Of a stretch of 64,000 nucleotides of DNA, positions 52,661 to 62,567 are shown one piece after another. The stretch is from positions 124,001-188,000 of the forward strand of contig JBGAIF010000004.1 in assembly GCA_044225795.1 (NCBI GenBank), in the 5' to 3' direction. The first letter of the stretch is position 1. Each line of letters starts with the position of its first letter. Origin of the DNA: Nemorincola sp044225795 (GTDB lineage: Bacteria > Bacteroidota > Bacteroidia > Chitinophagales > Chitinophagaceae). The position numbers were made by a program, and so were the translations under genes. A model generated the notes under the pieces. It was not told where the DNA came from. It searched no databases and was given only the letters and a program-made list of their open reading frames with translations.

Positions 52661-53314
52661 ATGCCTTCGCCGTTCCTTTCGCTGATAAAGAAAGATCTGC
52701 TCATGGAGTGGCGGCAGAAGCATACCCTGTTTGGTGTACTGCTGTATGTAGGCGCTACTGTATTTGTAGTATATATGATGAGCGGGCAGCCTGAGGCCCG
52801 TATATGGAATGCGCTGTTCTGGCTCACGCAGCTATTTGTGGCGGTAAATTCGGTGGCCAAAAGCTTTCTGCAGGAGCACCCCAACAGGTTCAGGTATTAC
52901 TACACGCTCGTAAAGCCCGCCACATTCTTACTGGCCAAAATGGTCTATAGCATTGCCATCATGCTGGTGATGAGCGTAGTGAGCCTGTTGCTGTATTATG
53001 TGATGCTGGGCTGGCCCCTGGAGCACGGCCTGTTGTTTGTGGTCATTGCCTTGACAGGCAGCTTAAGTCTTTCTGCCGTGTTCACGTTTCTGTCTGCCAT
53101 TGCCGCCCGTGCGCAGCAAAACTCGGCGCTGATGGCCATACTGGGCTTCCCGCTGGTGACACCTGTGCTTATGATACTCAGCAAGCTGGCCTTGTCTGCC
53201 TTGTCGCCGGTATATGTGACCGGCTGGTGGAATCTCGCTCTTATCTTGCTGGGGATCGATGTGCTTGTCATCGCATTGGGCATCATCCTCTTTCCGTTCC
53301 TATGGCAGGAGTAG
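52661..53314 (+). CDS. ccmB: Heme exporter protein CcmB
   Basis: A 217-residue membrane protein with six helices and the CcmB features LIKKDLLMEWRQK, WLTQLFVAVNSVAKSF, and LVTPVLMILSKLAL. CcmB is the permease of the CcmAB ABC unit in system I cytochrome c maturation. The partner ccmA and other ccm genes are not in the window; in Bacteroidota ccmB often stands with ccmC elsewhere. It converges directly with the cupin gene, with no gap. Confidence 0.9.
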   Translation: MPSPFLSLIKKDLLMEWRQKHTLFGVLLYVGATVFVVYMMSGQPEARIWNALFWLTQLFVAVNSVAKSFLQEHPNRFRYYYTLVKPATFLLAKMVYSIAIMLVMSVVSLLLYYVMLGWPLEHGLLFVVIALTGSLSLSAVFTFLSAIAARAQQNSALMAILGFPLVTPVLMILSKLALSALSPVYVTGWWNLALILLGIDVLVIALGIILFPFLWQE

Positions 53315-53818
53315 CTACCTCGTGAGCTCTGTTATGATGCTGGTGTGCTGCGGGTACTGCTGCTGCAGTGCGCTACGCTCGGCCAATTCAAAATCTGAGA
53401 AATCAAAGCCCGGGGCTACTGTACAGCCGCATAGGGTGTAATCGTTTCCACGGGCTACCCTGGAAGCAAACCAGCTACCCGCCCTGATGACGGCAAACGG
53501 TAATGCCTCTCCCTCTGTGCCCAGCACATGAGTAACAAGCTGTCCGCCGGGTAAGATCTCGTAGATATGCAGTGCGCCTCCATCGTAGTGGTGCCACAGT
53601 TCATCGGATGCGATGCGGTGAAAAGCGGAGAACTCTCCTTGTTGCAGCAGGAAGTAAATGCCGGTCATGGCATTTCTGTTCCCATTATGTTGTGGTGTAA
53701 GCACATCTTGTGGCAATACAAGCGATGAGCGGTATATCTCTGAGAATGCACCACCCTCTACGTGCGGGGTAAGTTGCAGCCTGCTTATCCAGTATGACGC
53801 GGATCGACCATCAGCCAT
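53315..53818 (-). CDS. Cupin protein, DUF985
   Basis: A 167-residue protein from ATG 53818 (MADGRSASYWISRLQLTPHVEGG). DUF985 features: HVEGGAFSEIYRS, TGIYFLLQQGEFSAFHRIASDELWHHYDGG (cupin metal ligands) and VAPGFDFSDFEL near the end. The family belongs to RmlC-like cupins; the substrate is unknown. It starts 4 bp after lipA and is probably co-transcribed with it. Confidence 0.88.
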   Translation of the reverse strand: MADGRSASYWISRLQLTPHVEGGAFSEIYRSSLVLPQDVLTPQHNGNRNAMTGIYFLLQQGEFSAFHRIASDELWHHYDGGALHIYEILPGGQLVTHVLGTEGEALPFAVIRAGSWFASRVARGNDYTLCGCTVAPGFDFSDFELAERSALQQQYPQHTSIITELTR

Positions 53819-53822
53819 AAGA

Positions 53823-54749
53823 TCAGGCTTTCGATGCCAGCCATTTTTTCCTACCTTCTCCGGCAAAAACATGGCGCTCGCTGTGGTAAGAAGAACGAAC
53901 AAGCGGGCCAGCCTCTACATAGTCTATGCCCATTTTATAACCCTCCTCGCGATAGAACGCGAACTCATCGGGATGTACAAAGCGCACTACCGGCAGATGC
54001 TTCTGCGTAGGTTGCAGATATTGTCCCAATGTCACCACGTCGCAGCCATTGTCTGCAAGGTCCTGCAAAGACTGCAGCACTTCTTCCTTTTCCTCGCCAA
54101 GGCCCAGCATGATACCGCTCTTGGTACGCATACCGCCGTCCTTCAGCCTGCGTATCACCTCCAGGCTGCGGTGGTATTTAGCCTGAATGCGCACTTTACG
54201 CGTCAGCCTTTCTACGGTCTCCATATTGTGCGACACCACTTCCGGCGCTACGTCTATGATGCGCTGCAGGTTATCCCAGTCGCCTTTGAAATCGGGTATT
54301 AATGTCTCTAATGTAGTTTCAGGATTAAGTGCCCTTACTGCCTTTATAGTATTGGCCCAGATAATAGAGCCACCGTCCTTTATTTCATCGCGGTCCACAG
54401 AGGTGATCACCGCATGTTTTACCTTCATCAGGTATATAGCCTCTGCCACGCGCTGCGGCTCATCCCAATCCACCGGGTCGGGGCGGCCCGTGGCCACAGC
54501 ACAAAAACCGCAGGAACGGGTGCAGACATTACCCAGTATCATAAAAGTGGCCGTACCTTCTCCCCAGCACTCACCCATGTTCGGGCAGTTGCCGCTCTCG
54601 CAAATGGTATGCAGTTTATGGGTGTCAACAAGGCCTCTTACATGGCGGTAGTTCTCGCCCATCGGCAACTTCACACGCAGCCAATCGGGCTTCTTGACTC
54701 TTGTTTCGGATGTGGCGTTAACGGAACTGATTACAGGCAATTCTTGCAT
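53823..54749 (-). CDS. lipA: Lipoyl synthase
   Basis: A 308-residue radical SAM enzyme from ATG 54749 (MQELPVISSVNATSETRVKKPDW). Auxiliary cluster CESGNCPNMGEC, radical SAM cluster CTRSCGFC, and the C-terminal RSSYHSER Ser ligand. It inserts two sulfurs into octanoyl-protein to make lipoate for 2-oxoacid dehydrogenases and glycine cleavage. lipB is not in the window. Confidence 0.96.
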   Translation of the reverse strand: MQELPVISSVNATSETRVKKPDWLRVKLPMGENYRHVRGLVDTHKLHTICESGNCPNMGECWGEGTATFMILGNVCTRSCGFCAVATGRPDPVDWDEPQRVAEAIYLMKVKHAVITSVDRDEIKDGGSIIWANTIKAVRALNPETTLETLIPDFKGDWDNLQRIIDVAPEVVSHNMETVERLTRKVRIQAKYHRSLEVIRRLKDGGMRTKSGIMLGLGEEKEEVLQSLQDLADNGCDVVTLGQYLQPTQKHLPVVRFVHPDEFAFYREEGYKMGIDYVEAGPLVRSSYHSERHVFAGEGRKKWLASKA

Positions 54750-54771
54750 ATGGAGCTGCAATTTACGATGC

Positions 54772-55587
54772 TTACCAACGTCTGCCAAATTGAACCCCTA
54801 CAAATAGCTCGGCAAAATATGGTAGCGCCTTCTGGTTGGCCATGATTGCCACGGGTTTGGAGTAATATTCTACGTTGAAACCAGTCTCAACTCCAAGAAC
54901 GTTCTTCCTGTTAGCAGAAAAATCGAAATGTATCCCTGATTTCAGGTGTCCCCCGGGGTTAAACTTAACCTGGTTCAGCCCCTTACTGAATCCTGCGCTA
55001 CCTTCTATCACCTGCTGATCCAGGAAATTGGACTGGGCATCCTCATATCTTATCGCTGTCGGGTCGCTGTAAACATTGAGGTAGTATGGCTTCAGCAAGC
55101 CAAGAGACGGCCCAAATACAGTCATCCAGTGTATCGACACTGTCCCCGGTTCAGGTTTCCCGACTATCATTTTCCTGTAGCCCCAACCCAGTTTCAGCGC
55201 GTAAAAATTATTGATCTTACCGTAGATGTATTTACTCGCGCCGGCAGAACCGTTGTCACCGTTTATCTTTTGTTCTCTCGGATCTTTCTTTTCACAAAAC
55301 TCTATCTGCCACATGCTCACATTATGAAACATATCCACCTGCTTCATGTTCCTTGTCTTTGCCCTGCCAATATCTGTGTATATCCCCCAACCATTTGTAT
55401 TCAGATGTACCCCCAGGCTCCATTCGTGCGTTATTGGTTTTGGTTGTTTGGGCTTGATGAGTGGAACCGGCTTGCTGACTGATCTTCTGGCAGTATCTGT
55501 AGATAATGTTAACGATTGGCCAAACGCCATACTTGCTGCCAGCATAGGCAGCAAAATAAGGAACAGTGGCCGAACTAACCCTTTCAT
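54772..55587 (-). CDS. Hypothetical outer-membrane beta-barrel protein
   Basis: A 271-residue protein from ATG 55587 (MKGLVRPLFLILLPMLAASMAFGQ, signal peptide). The rest is built of amphipathic strands (EWSLGVHLNTNGWGIYTDIG, YALKLGWGYRKMIVG, SIHWMTVFGPSLGLLKP) and ends in aromatic-Arg residues (VGVQFGRRW), as in small outer-membrane barrels. No family recognised. It precedes lipA by 22 bp and may be in one transcript. Confidence 0.75.
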   Translation of the reverse strand: MKGLVRPLFLILLPMLAASMAFGQSLTLSTDTARRSVSKPVPLIKPKQPKPITHEWSLGVHLNTNGWGIYTDIGRAKTRNMKQVDMFHNVSMWQIEFCEKKDPREQKINGDNGSAGASKYIYGKINNFYALKLGWGYRKMIVGKPEPGTVSIHWMTVFGPSLGLLKPYYLNVYSDPTAIRYEDAQSNFLDQQVIEGSAGFSKGLNQVKFNPGGHLKSGIHFDFSANRKNVLGVETGFNVEYYSKPVAIMANQKALPYFAELFVGVQFGRRW

Positions 55588-55690
55588 ACAGTGAAACAAC
55601 CTGTAAATTACAAAATATATGACATATTCAACATTATCAATCCTGATTTAACAAGAATATCCTTCGTAATTTTACCTAAAAATACGACCA

Positions 55691-56101
55691 ATGACCGCTT
55701 CAGTTGTTTATTCCGGGGAATTAAGGACAGTAGCCACGCACCTGCGTTCAGGCACTGTGATAGAAACAGATGCCCCTGTTGATAATAAAGGCAAAGGTGA
55801 GCGCTTCTCCCCTACCGACCTTGTGGCTACCGCGCTTGCTACTTGCATATTCACGACTCTTGGCCTGGCAGAGTCAACCCATGATATCAATATAGATGGC
55901 GCGACTTGTGATGTGCAGAAGATCATGGTCTCTAACCCGAGGAAGATAGGCGAGATAGTACTTGATATCAGCTTTCCAAAGAGTAAACCATTTACAGAGA
56001 AAGAGAAGACCAAGATCATACACATTGCCAATACCTGCCCGGTAAAGGAAAGCCTGCACCCCGAATGCAAAGTGACCATTAACTACAAATGGCCGGAGTA
56101 A
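55691..56101 (+). CDS. OsmC-family peroxiredoxin
   Basis: A 136-residue OsmC/Ohr-type protein. The two redox cysteines are in ATALATCIFTTLG and NTCPVKESLHP, plus the GERFSPTDLVATAL block. The family reduces organic hydroperoxides. The stop abuts the convergent DUF2851 gene without a gap. Confidence 0.92.
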   Translation: MTASVVYSGELRTVATHLRSGTVIETDAPVDNKGKGERFSPTDLVATALATCIFTTLGLAESTHDINIDGATCDVQKIMVSNPRKIGEIVLDISFPKSKPFTEKEKTKIIHIANTCPVKESLHPECKVTINYKWPE

Positions 56102-57370
56102 TTATTTACCCTTTAAAATGTTGAGGCCTATGGTACATTCGAGGCAGCGCCTTGGTGTGCAATAGTTGTTGTACAGTTGTATCAGCGCCTGCGATTGTGC
56201 CGCATTGGCGGCTTTCCAGTCATTGTCTGCCCATAGCCGTGTGATGTTGTTCTCTTCTGCCGGCACAGCCTCCAGTAGTTGCAGTGCTTTTTCCTGAAGC
56301 TGCTCAGTTCCTTGCCTTGCGGCGTAAAGGAATTGTATAGGTGCAATGGTATTGATAATGATATTCTGAATAGAGGAATTTCCGAGCGACTTAGGTGTAG
56401 CCTTCTTCTGAGGTACATCAAACTGGTAGTGTGTATCCCAGTAGCTGCTGGCGGTTACATCGAGCAGTGGTTCTATCTCTTTCACGGAATGTGTCTCTAT
56501 GATCCTGGAGAACAGATGCACAGACTTATGTATGAGTGCTGCAAACTGGGCTATGCGGATAGTGGGAAAATTGGCGGGCCGCATGCGCATGAACTTCCAC
56601 AGATGCGCCTGCATAGGCCGGAGTGAATATTTTTTACGCAGGTAGTCATATTCTCGTTGCAGCTCACGGGGATAGTCATCTTTAAAGTCATCTTCGAGCA
56701 TACCTGCCTGCCCGAACAACAGTGCCTCTATCTGCGTGAGGTTCTCTCTTTGCTTTACCGGCAGATTCAACGGTAGCGATTGCGCCAACATCAGGAAAGG
56801 AGTAGCGTTGGTCTTAAAGCCAAAATTCGCTGCCATGCGCCAGTATAGCAGGTTTCGCCAGTCATCCACAGAATTCTCTAACAGCACATTCCAGTCACCC
56901 AGTTTTTGCTCCCACCGCTCTGCCAGCAATCGGCTCAACCATGCCTCCTTAGTAATGTCCCGTACAGCCTGGTGTTGACCGGCACAGGGTAGTTTTTTTG
57001 TCTGCTGCATCAGGCCCGTGTATTTGGGCGAAACCTGCGGCATGATATGATCCCGTATCACAAATACCGGGGTATTCCCTGCCACATCTATGGCATCATT
57101 CTCATACACTACGTGCAATATGAGGTTCTTATACGCTGCATCATCCTGGTGGCCGTGTTTCAGCCAGTCACTGCTTTTTATATGCAGCTCTATGTTCCCT
57201 ACCAGTATCGTATTCCCTACTTTGATCTTAGCTTCAAGAAAGTCAGGGCCTGCATCCCTGTTCAGCTTACCGGCATGCATAATGGTCAGGGGTTCGCCAC
57301 CTGTGGTTTGCAGGCCAACGACGTTGTATAAACTATACTGCCAGATGAATTGAAGAAGGGCTTCGTTCAT
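56102..57370 (-). CDS. DUF2851 protein
   Basis: A 422-residue protein of the Bacteroidota family DUF2851 (QFIWQYSLYN, LNRDAGPDFLEAKIKVGN, GNIELHIKSSDWLKHGHQ, HVVYENDA). The N-terminal part looks like a PD-(D/E)XK-type core (DAGPDFLEAKI, then NIELHIKSSDW), but function is unknown. The last residues have two Cys (CTPRRCLEC). It lies 15 bp downstream of pyrF. Confidence 0.88.
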   Translation of the reverse strand: MNEALLQFIWQYSLYNVVGLQTTGGEPLTIMHAGKLNRDAGPDFLEAKIKVGNTILVGNIELHIKSSDWLKHGHQDDAAYKNLILHVVYENDAIDVAGNTPVFVIRDHIMPQVSPKYTGLMQQTKKLPCAGQHQAVRDITKEAWLSRLLAERWEQKLGDWNVLLENSVDDWRNLLYWRMAANFGFKTNATPFLMLAQSLPLNLPVKQRENLTQIEALLFGQAGMLEDDFKDDYPRELQREYDYLRKKYSLRPMQAHLWKFMRMRPANFPTIRIAQFAALIHKSVHLFSRIIETHSVKEIEPLLDVTASSYWDTHYQFDVPQKKATPKSLGNSSIQNIIINTIAPIQFLYAARQGTEQLQEKALQLLEAVPAEENNITRLWADNDWKAANAAQSQALIQLYNNYCTPRRCLECTIGLNILKGK

Positions 57371-57385
57371 GATATAGAGATCATT

Positions 57386-58186
57386 TTATAAAAATACCGC
57401 CATCTCCTGCTGATATTGCCTGGCTGCCTCATGCACCTGCTCGCCAAAATGTTCATCCTTACCGGCAAAAATGATGCCGCGGGATACATTGATCAACAGG
57501 CCCGCATCTTTGTTCATCGCGTTGCGGCAAACCGTATCTACATCACCACCCTGCGCCCCCACCCCGGGCACCAGGAAGAAATGCTCGGGCAGTTGCGCCC
57601 TCACCTCCTGTAGTTGCTCCTTGCGTGTGGCGCCTATCACAAACATGATATTCTCCGGCGTGCCCCATGATGCTACGGTACGCAGCACCTTCTGATAAAG
57701 CAACTCCCCGCCACATTGCTGCAACTGGAAGTCTGCACTGCCGGTATTTGAGGTCAGCCCGAGTACTATAGACCATTTACCATCGAACTGAAGAAATGGC
57801 TTTACGCTGTCTGCTCCCATATAAGGAGCTACCGTGACACTGTCAAACGGATAGGTATGGAAAAACGTACGTGCATACTGCTCAGAAGTATTGCCTATAT
57901 CGCCACGCTTGGCATCAGCGATCGTAAATATGTCTTTAGGAATATACTCCAGTGTTTTTTGCATGCTCACCCACCCTGATATGCCCTGCGCTTCGTAAAA
58001 GGCCGTATTGATCTTGTAGGCTACTGTATATTCCTTTGTAGCGTCTATCACCGATTTATTGAAGGCAAATACCGGGTCTTCCTCTTTCATAAGGTGCTGC
58101 GGTATCTTCGTAGTATCTGTATCCAATCCCACGCACAACACGGATCTTTTCCTGAAAATATGACCAACTAATTCTGAACGATTCAT
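57386..58186 (-). CDS. pyrF: Orotidine 5'-phosphate decarboxylase, type 2
   Basis: A 266-residue enzyme with the active-site motif DAKRGDIGNT and the LCVGLDTD N-terminal strand. It makes UMP from OMP, the last step of de novo pyrimidine synthesis. Type 2 (about 265-280 residues) fits the Bacteroidota form. Confidence 0.94.
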   Translation of the reverse strand: MNRSELVGHIFRKRSVLCVGLDTDTTKIPQHLMKEEDPVFAFNKSVIDATKEYTVAYKINTAFYEAQGISGWVSMQKTLEYIPKDIFTIADAKRGDIGNTSEQYARTFFHTYPFDSVTVAPYMGADSVKPFLQFDGKWSIVLGLTSNTGSADFQLQQCGGELLYQKVLRTVASWGTPENIMFVIGATRKEQLQEVRAQLPEHFFLVPGVGAQGGDVDTVCRNAMNKDAGLLINVSRGIIFAGKDEHFGEQVHEAARQYQQEMAVFL

Positions 58187-58250
58187 GGCTTAAAGATAAT
58201 ATGAATGCCCCATACGCGTTTATATATTACATTTAGCAAAACATCAGATC

Positions 58251-59117
58251 ATGAAAAAATTGCTGCTCTTTTTGGTTCTGCTTCCGGCATATAGCCACTG
58301 TTTTGCCGAGATCGTGAAGATCGGCTTATCCGAAGCGCTGAAAACCCGGATGGTCGTTATGGAAGCGGTGAACACGGCAGGGGCATACAAGGGTAAGACC
58401 ACAAAAATTACGCTCACCAATAATACCGCCAACCCGCTACAAGTAAAAATAGAACTTGGCACCATTCTTCGTCCGGACGATAGTTTCTATCAGCCCATGG
58501 TTCTGTCAGGGGAGGAACTTATTGTACTCCAGCCCATGAAAAAGAACGAGGCTGACGTTTACACATTTTGTGGAAACAGTCCGCGTTCGTGCCCCTCCCG
58601 CGGATCGCATTATTCGTACATGGGCATGGGCAGCAATGCGCTTATTGAGCTACTAAGGTTTGTAAAATCTCATGCCCTGTACGACTACCTGGGACAGGAT
58701 GCTGTGTGGGTGATCACCAACAACCATAGTATAGCTAATATTTATGACGCTGATCGTGAGGCACTGACAAAACAACTTATAGACCTGCTCTGTAAAGTGA
58801 CAGGGCGGCCTAAACCGGACTATTATGCGCTTGTAAATCACATTGAGGTGCCCGATCAGCCGGCATATGTTCCTAAACCATTGAAGATCATAGCCAATTT
58901 CGAGATCCTCCTCGACACACCTAAGACGCTTACGCTGGGTGTTTATGATGAACAGGGCAAAATGATACAGCCGGTATTTGAGAACCAGGAGTTTAAAAGA
59001 GCCGGGCACCGCTTCGGTGTGGAATTCGAATCTGCGGATGTTCCCTCAGGGAATTATCATATTATGCTAAAGGAGGGCGCGAACATTTTGCAGAAAAAAA
59101 CGGTACATGTTGACTAA
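58251..59117 (+). CDS. Hypothetical secreted protein
   Basis: A 288-residue protein with signal peptide (MKKLLLFLVLLPAYSHCFAE). An immunoglobulin-like N-terminal half (GKTTKITLTNNTANPLQVKIELGTIL) carries a short Cys/Ser segment (CGNSPRSCPSRGSHYSYMGMG); the C-terminal ~80 residues resemble a sorting-type beta domain (LGVYDEQGKMIQPVFENQEFKRAGHRFGVEFES). No family named. Confidence 0.75.
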   Translation: MKKLLLFLVLLPAYSHCFAEIVKIGLSEALKTRMVVMEAVNTAGAYKGKTTKITLTNNTANPLQVKIELGTILRPDDSFYQPMVLSGEELIVLQPMKKNEADVYTFCGNSPRSCPSRGSHYSYMGMGSNALIELLRFVKSHALYDYLGQDAVWVITNNHSIANIYDADREALTKQLIDLLCKVTGRPKPDYYALVNHIEVPDQPAYVPKPLKIIANFEILLDTPKTLTLGVYDEQGKMIQPVFENQEFKRAGHRFGVEFESADVPSGNYHIMLKEGANILQKKTVHVD

Positions 59118-59122
59118 AACAA

Positions 59123-59147
59123 AGGAGCAGGCGATGTGCCTGCTCCT
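59123..59147 (-). terminator. Hairpin terminator between convergent genes
   Basis: Perfect 10-bp stem AGGAGCAGGC/GCCTGCTCCT with a five-base loop; followed by TTTGTTTT on the minus strand, so it mainly ends the leftward small gene. Confidence 0.7.
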
Positions 59148-59179
59148 GCTTCATAAAAAGTGATCCTATAAATGCGCTG

Positions 59180-59473
59180 TCAGTTTAATGGCAATAAACT
59201 CTCCGCTGCGGTTACTTTTCTCTTTGTCAGTGCAAATAACTCTTCTTTCGGGATAAGATTGAACAATATGTTCTTCTTCGCCATCAGTTCCTGGTTGGTG
59301 TATTCAAGCGCTTTGTTTGCTACAGTCCCCCTTTGTGCAGACAATGACTTGTAACTGTCCATTTTGATAGAAAAGATAAGACCATCTATCGATCTTATGA
59401 TCTCGTCGAGCCTGTCATTTTGTACCGATGATCGCTCAACATCCATAACAACGTTTGTTTGCCTTTTAAACAT
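59180..59473 (-). CDS. Hypothetical 97-residue protein
   Basis: Mainly helical and charged (VERSSVQNDRLDEIIRSIDGLIF, LEYTNQELMAKKNILFNLIPKEELFALTKRKV). It has its own terminator and AT-rich upstream DNA, which supports expression. No recognised family. Confidence 0.6.
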   Translation of the reverse strand: MFKRQTNVVMDVERSSVQNDRLDEIIRSIDGLIFSIKMDSYKSLSAQRGTVANKALEYTNQELMAKKNILFNLIPKEELFALTKRKVTAAESLLPLN

Positions 59474-59976
59474 AACTTGTTAGTTTTATTTGTTAACGAT
59501 TAACAATTCTAAACAAAATAAATAAAGAATTGTCTGGAAAACAAACAAATAACAAAGTATTTATTTAATAATGCATTAAATTTCAACACAGCAATAGTCA
59601 ATACACACCGAATAAGTAGGTTTTAATAAAAATTAATTAAACAATTATAATTCAATAATTTACAAACACTACATAAAGTGAATGTTCTCATAAATATACA
59701 AACAAGACATTATATGCCAATAACAAAATCAGTAATTATCCATTACACATCAGAAGTACATGAGAACTGCATTATTTCCCGGAGGCATTAAAATAAGCAT
59801 AGATCAAGCTAACAGTTTTTATCGGGTTAGTTGCTATAAATACGAGCCTGCGTAATGGAGGGCGTCACGCGAACAAAATATTTGCAGATGGTTTTCTTCC
59901 CATACTGTGCAAAAATTCTTCTGTCGCATTTATGTGCGATAGATTATTTTGCAGCCTTGTTAATTTGAGGTAAAGA
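59474..59976. other. AT-rich intergenic region upstream of parC
   Basis: No gene visible. Near 59926-59941 TCGCAT-TTAT-GTGCGA is an imperfect hairpin. The rest is A/T-rich and should contain the promoters of the divergent genes; no exact TAnnTTTG box found. Confidence 0.5.
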
Positions 59977-62493
59977 ATGGACGAACAGAACGAATTTGCC
60001 GAACAGAATGCGGTCATGATCAATGATATGTACGAAAACTGGTTTCTTGACTATGCCAGTTACGTAATTCTTGAGCGTGCCGTGCCGGCAATGGAAGACG
60101 GATTGAAGCCGGTGCAACGCCGCATACTTCATGCCATGAAGGACATGGACGACGGCCGCTTCAATAAGGTAGCTAATATAATAGGCCAGTCGATGCAGTA
60201 TCACCCGCACGGGGATGCATCCATTGGTGATGCCATTGTTGGCCTGGGACAAAAGGATCTGCTAATCGAGACCCAGGGTAACTGGGGAGATATACGTACC
60301 GGGGATAGCGCAGCGGCCGCGCGTTATATAGAGGCCCGTTTATCCAAGTTCGCGCTTGAGGTAGCGTTCAATGCCAAGACCACGGAATGGCAACTGAGCT
60401 ATGACGGCCGGAAAAATGAACCGGTGACCCTGCCTATGAAATTCCCGCTCCTCCTGGCGCAGGGAACAGAAGGCATTGCCGTAGGTCTGAGCACCAAAAT
60501 ACTACCCCATAACTTCTGTGAGTTGCTCGAAAGTTCGATCAAATACCTGAAGGGACGGAAATTTGAACTTTATCCCGACTTCCTTACGGGGGGGATGATA
60601 GACGTTACCAACTACAATGATGGCGCCCGCGGTGGTAAGGTCCGCGTTCGCGCACGTATAGAAGAGGTAGATAAGAAGACAGTAGCTATCCGTGATGTAC
60701 CCTATGGCATCACTACTTCCCAATTGGTGGATAGCATTCTGAAAGCAAATGACAGCGGCAAGATCAGGATAAAGAGCGTCACAGACAACACCGCAAGAGA
60801 CGTGGAACTTACCGTGCAGTTAGCGCCCGGAGTTTCTACGGATCAGACCATTGATGCCCTGTATGCTTTCACAGACTGCGAAATATCCATATCACCCAAT
60901 GCCTGTATCATTATCGCCGACAAGCCTCATTTTGTAGGCGTTAGCGATCTGCTGAAGCATTCTGCAGAGCATACAAAAGAACTGCTGCTCCGGGAGCTGG
61001 AGATAAGGCTGCACGAACTGAACGAGGACTGGCACTATTCGTCGCTCGAAAAGATATTTATTGAAAAGCGCATATATCGTGATATTGAAGAACAGACGAC
61101 ATGGGAAGGTGTGATCAAAGCAATAGATGATGGCTTGAACCCTTATAAAAAGAAGTTCCGAAGGGAGATAACCCGCGATGATATCATTAAGCTTACCGAG
61201 ATCCGCATCAAGCGTATCTCTAAATACGATTCTTTCAAGGCCGATGAGCATATAAAGGGGGTTGAAGCAGAGATAGAAGAGGTAAAGAATAACATTGCCA
61301 ATCTCAATGACTATGCCATACGTTACTACGAGGGCCTGCTGAAAAAGTATGGGAAAGGCCGTGAACGCAAGACCGAGATCAGGCTGTTCGAGACCATCCA
61401 GGCTACTACGGTAGCTATTGCCAATGCCAAGCTATATGTCAACTATAAAGAAGGCTTCATTGGCACAGCGCTTAAGAAAGATGAGTTTGCTTTCGATTGC
61501 TCTGATATTGATAATGTCATCGTCTTCCGCAAGGACGGCAAGATGGTGATCACAAAGGTGGCCGAAAAAAGCTTCGTCGGCAAGGACATCATTTACCTGG
61601 CCATTTTCCAGAAGAATGATGAGCGCACCACCTACAACCAGCTCTACATGGATGGCAAGACCGGTATCACATACGGCAAGCGTTTCAATGTTACGGGCAT
61701 TACAAGGGATAAAGAATACGACCTGACCAAGGGCAACCCGGGTAGTAAGGTACTTTATATGACCGTTAACCCGAATGGAGAGGCCGAAGTAGTGACCATT
61801 ACATTATCTCCGGGCAGCAAAGCGCGTATCAAATCTCTCGATTTTTATTTCGAAGAACTGGATATCAAGGGCCGCAGCGCCCAGGGCAACCAGGTGACCA
61901 AGTACCCTGTACGCAGTGTGAAACTGAAGGAAAAAGGCAAGTCCACACTGTCTGCACCCAAGGTGTTTTACGACCCTGCCATTGGCCGCCTGAACAAGGA
62001 TGGCAATGGCTATTCCCTTGGCCGCTTCGATGAAAAGGACCGTATTATTGTTTTCTATAAAGACGGCACCTATGAGATCACCGACTTTGAACTGACGAAC
62101 CGGTACGACATTGACAATCTCGTGCATATTGAGAAATTCCATCCGGAAAAAGTAGTCACCGCAGTTTACTTCGATGCGAAGGCAAAACAGTTCAACGCGA
62201 AACGCTTCCTTGTGGAAAGCACATCCTTAAAGAACAAATATTCGTTCATAAAGGACGGCGCAGGCAATTATCTGAAGATGGTAACCACGCAGCAGGAGCC
62301 TGTTGTCATCATTCGTACGGGAAAGAAGAAAGCAGGGTTCAAGGAAGAGAAAATGGCACTGCATGAGACAATAGATGTTACGGGCTGGAAGACAGTAGGA
62401 TCGTTCCTGGCGGGCGATGACACCAATGACATTGTATTGGTGCCAGAGATCAACGAGGAGACGGGAGAGAATGAGGCCCCTACTCTATTTTAG
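59977..62493 (+). CDS. parC: DNA topoisomerase IV subunit A (ParC/GyrA family)
   Basis: An 838-residue type IIA topoisomerase A subunit. Start motif NWFLDYASYVILERAVPAMEDGLKPVQRRI, QYHPHGDASIGDAI for the QRDR-like loop, catalytic Tyr117 in AARYIEARLSKFA. The C-terminal part has about five beta-propeller blades but no GyrA box QRRGG[KR]G, which favours ParC over GyrA. The parE gene is not in the window. Confidence 0.9.
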   Translation: MDEQNEFAEQNAVMINDMYENWFLDYASYVILERAVPAMEDGLKPVQRRILHAMKDMDDGRFNKVANIIGQSMQYHPHGDASIGDAIVGLGQKDLLIETQGNWGDIRTGDSAAAARYIEARLSKFALEVAFNAKTTEWQLSYDGRKNEPVTLPMKFPLLLAQGTEGIAVGLSTKILPHNFCELLESSIKYLKGRKFELYPDFLTGGMIDVTNYNDGARGGKVRVRARIEEVDKKTVAIRDVPYGITTSQLVDSILKANDSGKIRIKSVTDNTARDVELTVQLAPGVSTDQTIDALYAFTDCEISISPNACIIIADKPHFVGVSDLLKHSAEHTKELLLRELEIRLHELNEDWHYSSLEKIFIEKRIYRDIEEQTTWEGVIKAIDDGLNPYKKKFRREITRDDIIKLTEIRIKRISKYDSFKADEHIKGVEAEIEEVKNNIANLNDYAIRYYEGLLKKYGKGRERKTEIRLFETIQATTVAIANAKLYVNYKEGFIGTALKKDEFAFDCSDIDNVIVFRKDGKMVITKVAEKSFVGKDIIYLAIFQKNDERTTYNQLYMDGKTGITYGKRFNVTGITRDKEYDLTKGNPGSKVLYMTVNPNGEAEVVTITLSPGSKARIKSLDFYFEELDIKGRSAQGNQVTKYPVRSVKLKEKGKSTLSAPKVFYDPAIGRLNKDGNGYSLGRFDEKDRIIVFYKDGTYEITDFELTNRYDIDNLVHIEKFHPEKVVTAVYFDAKAKQFNAKRFLVESTSLKNKYSFIKDGAGNYLKMVTTQQEPVVIIRTGKKKAGFKEEKMALHETIDVTGWKTVGSFLAGDDTNDIVLVPEINEETGENEAPTLF

Positions 62494-62567
62494 GCTGTCT
62501 TACAGAAATAGTTTTAATATAAAATTGATTAACTTCACATAAGTAATAGTATAGGACGGGTCACCAG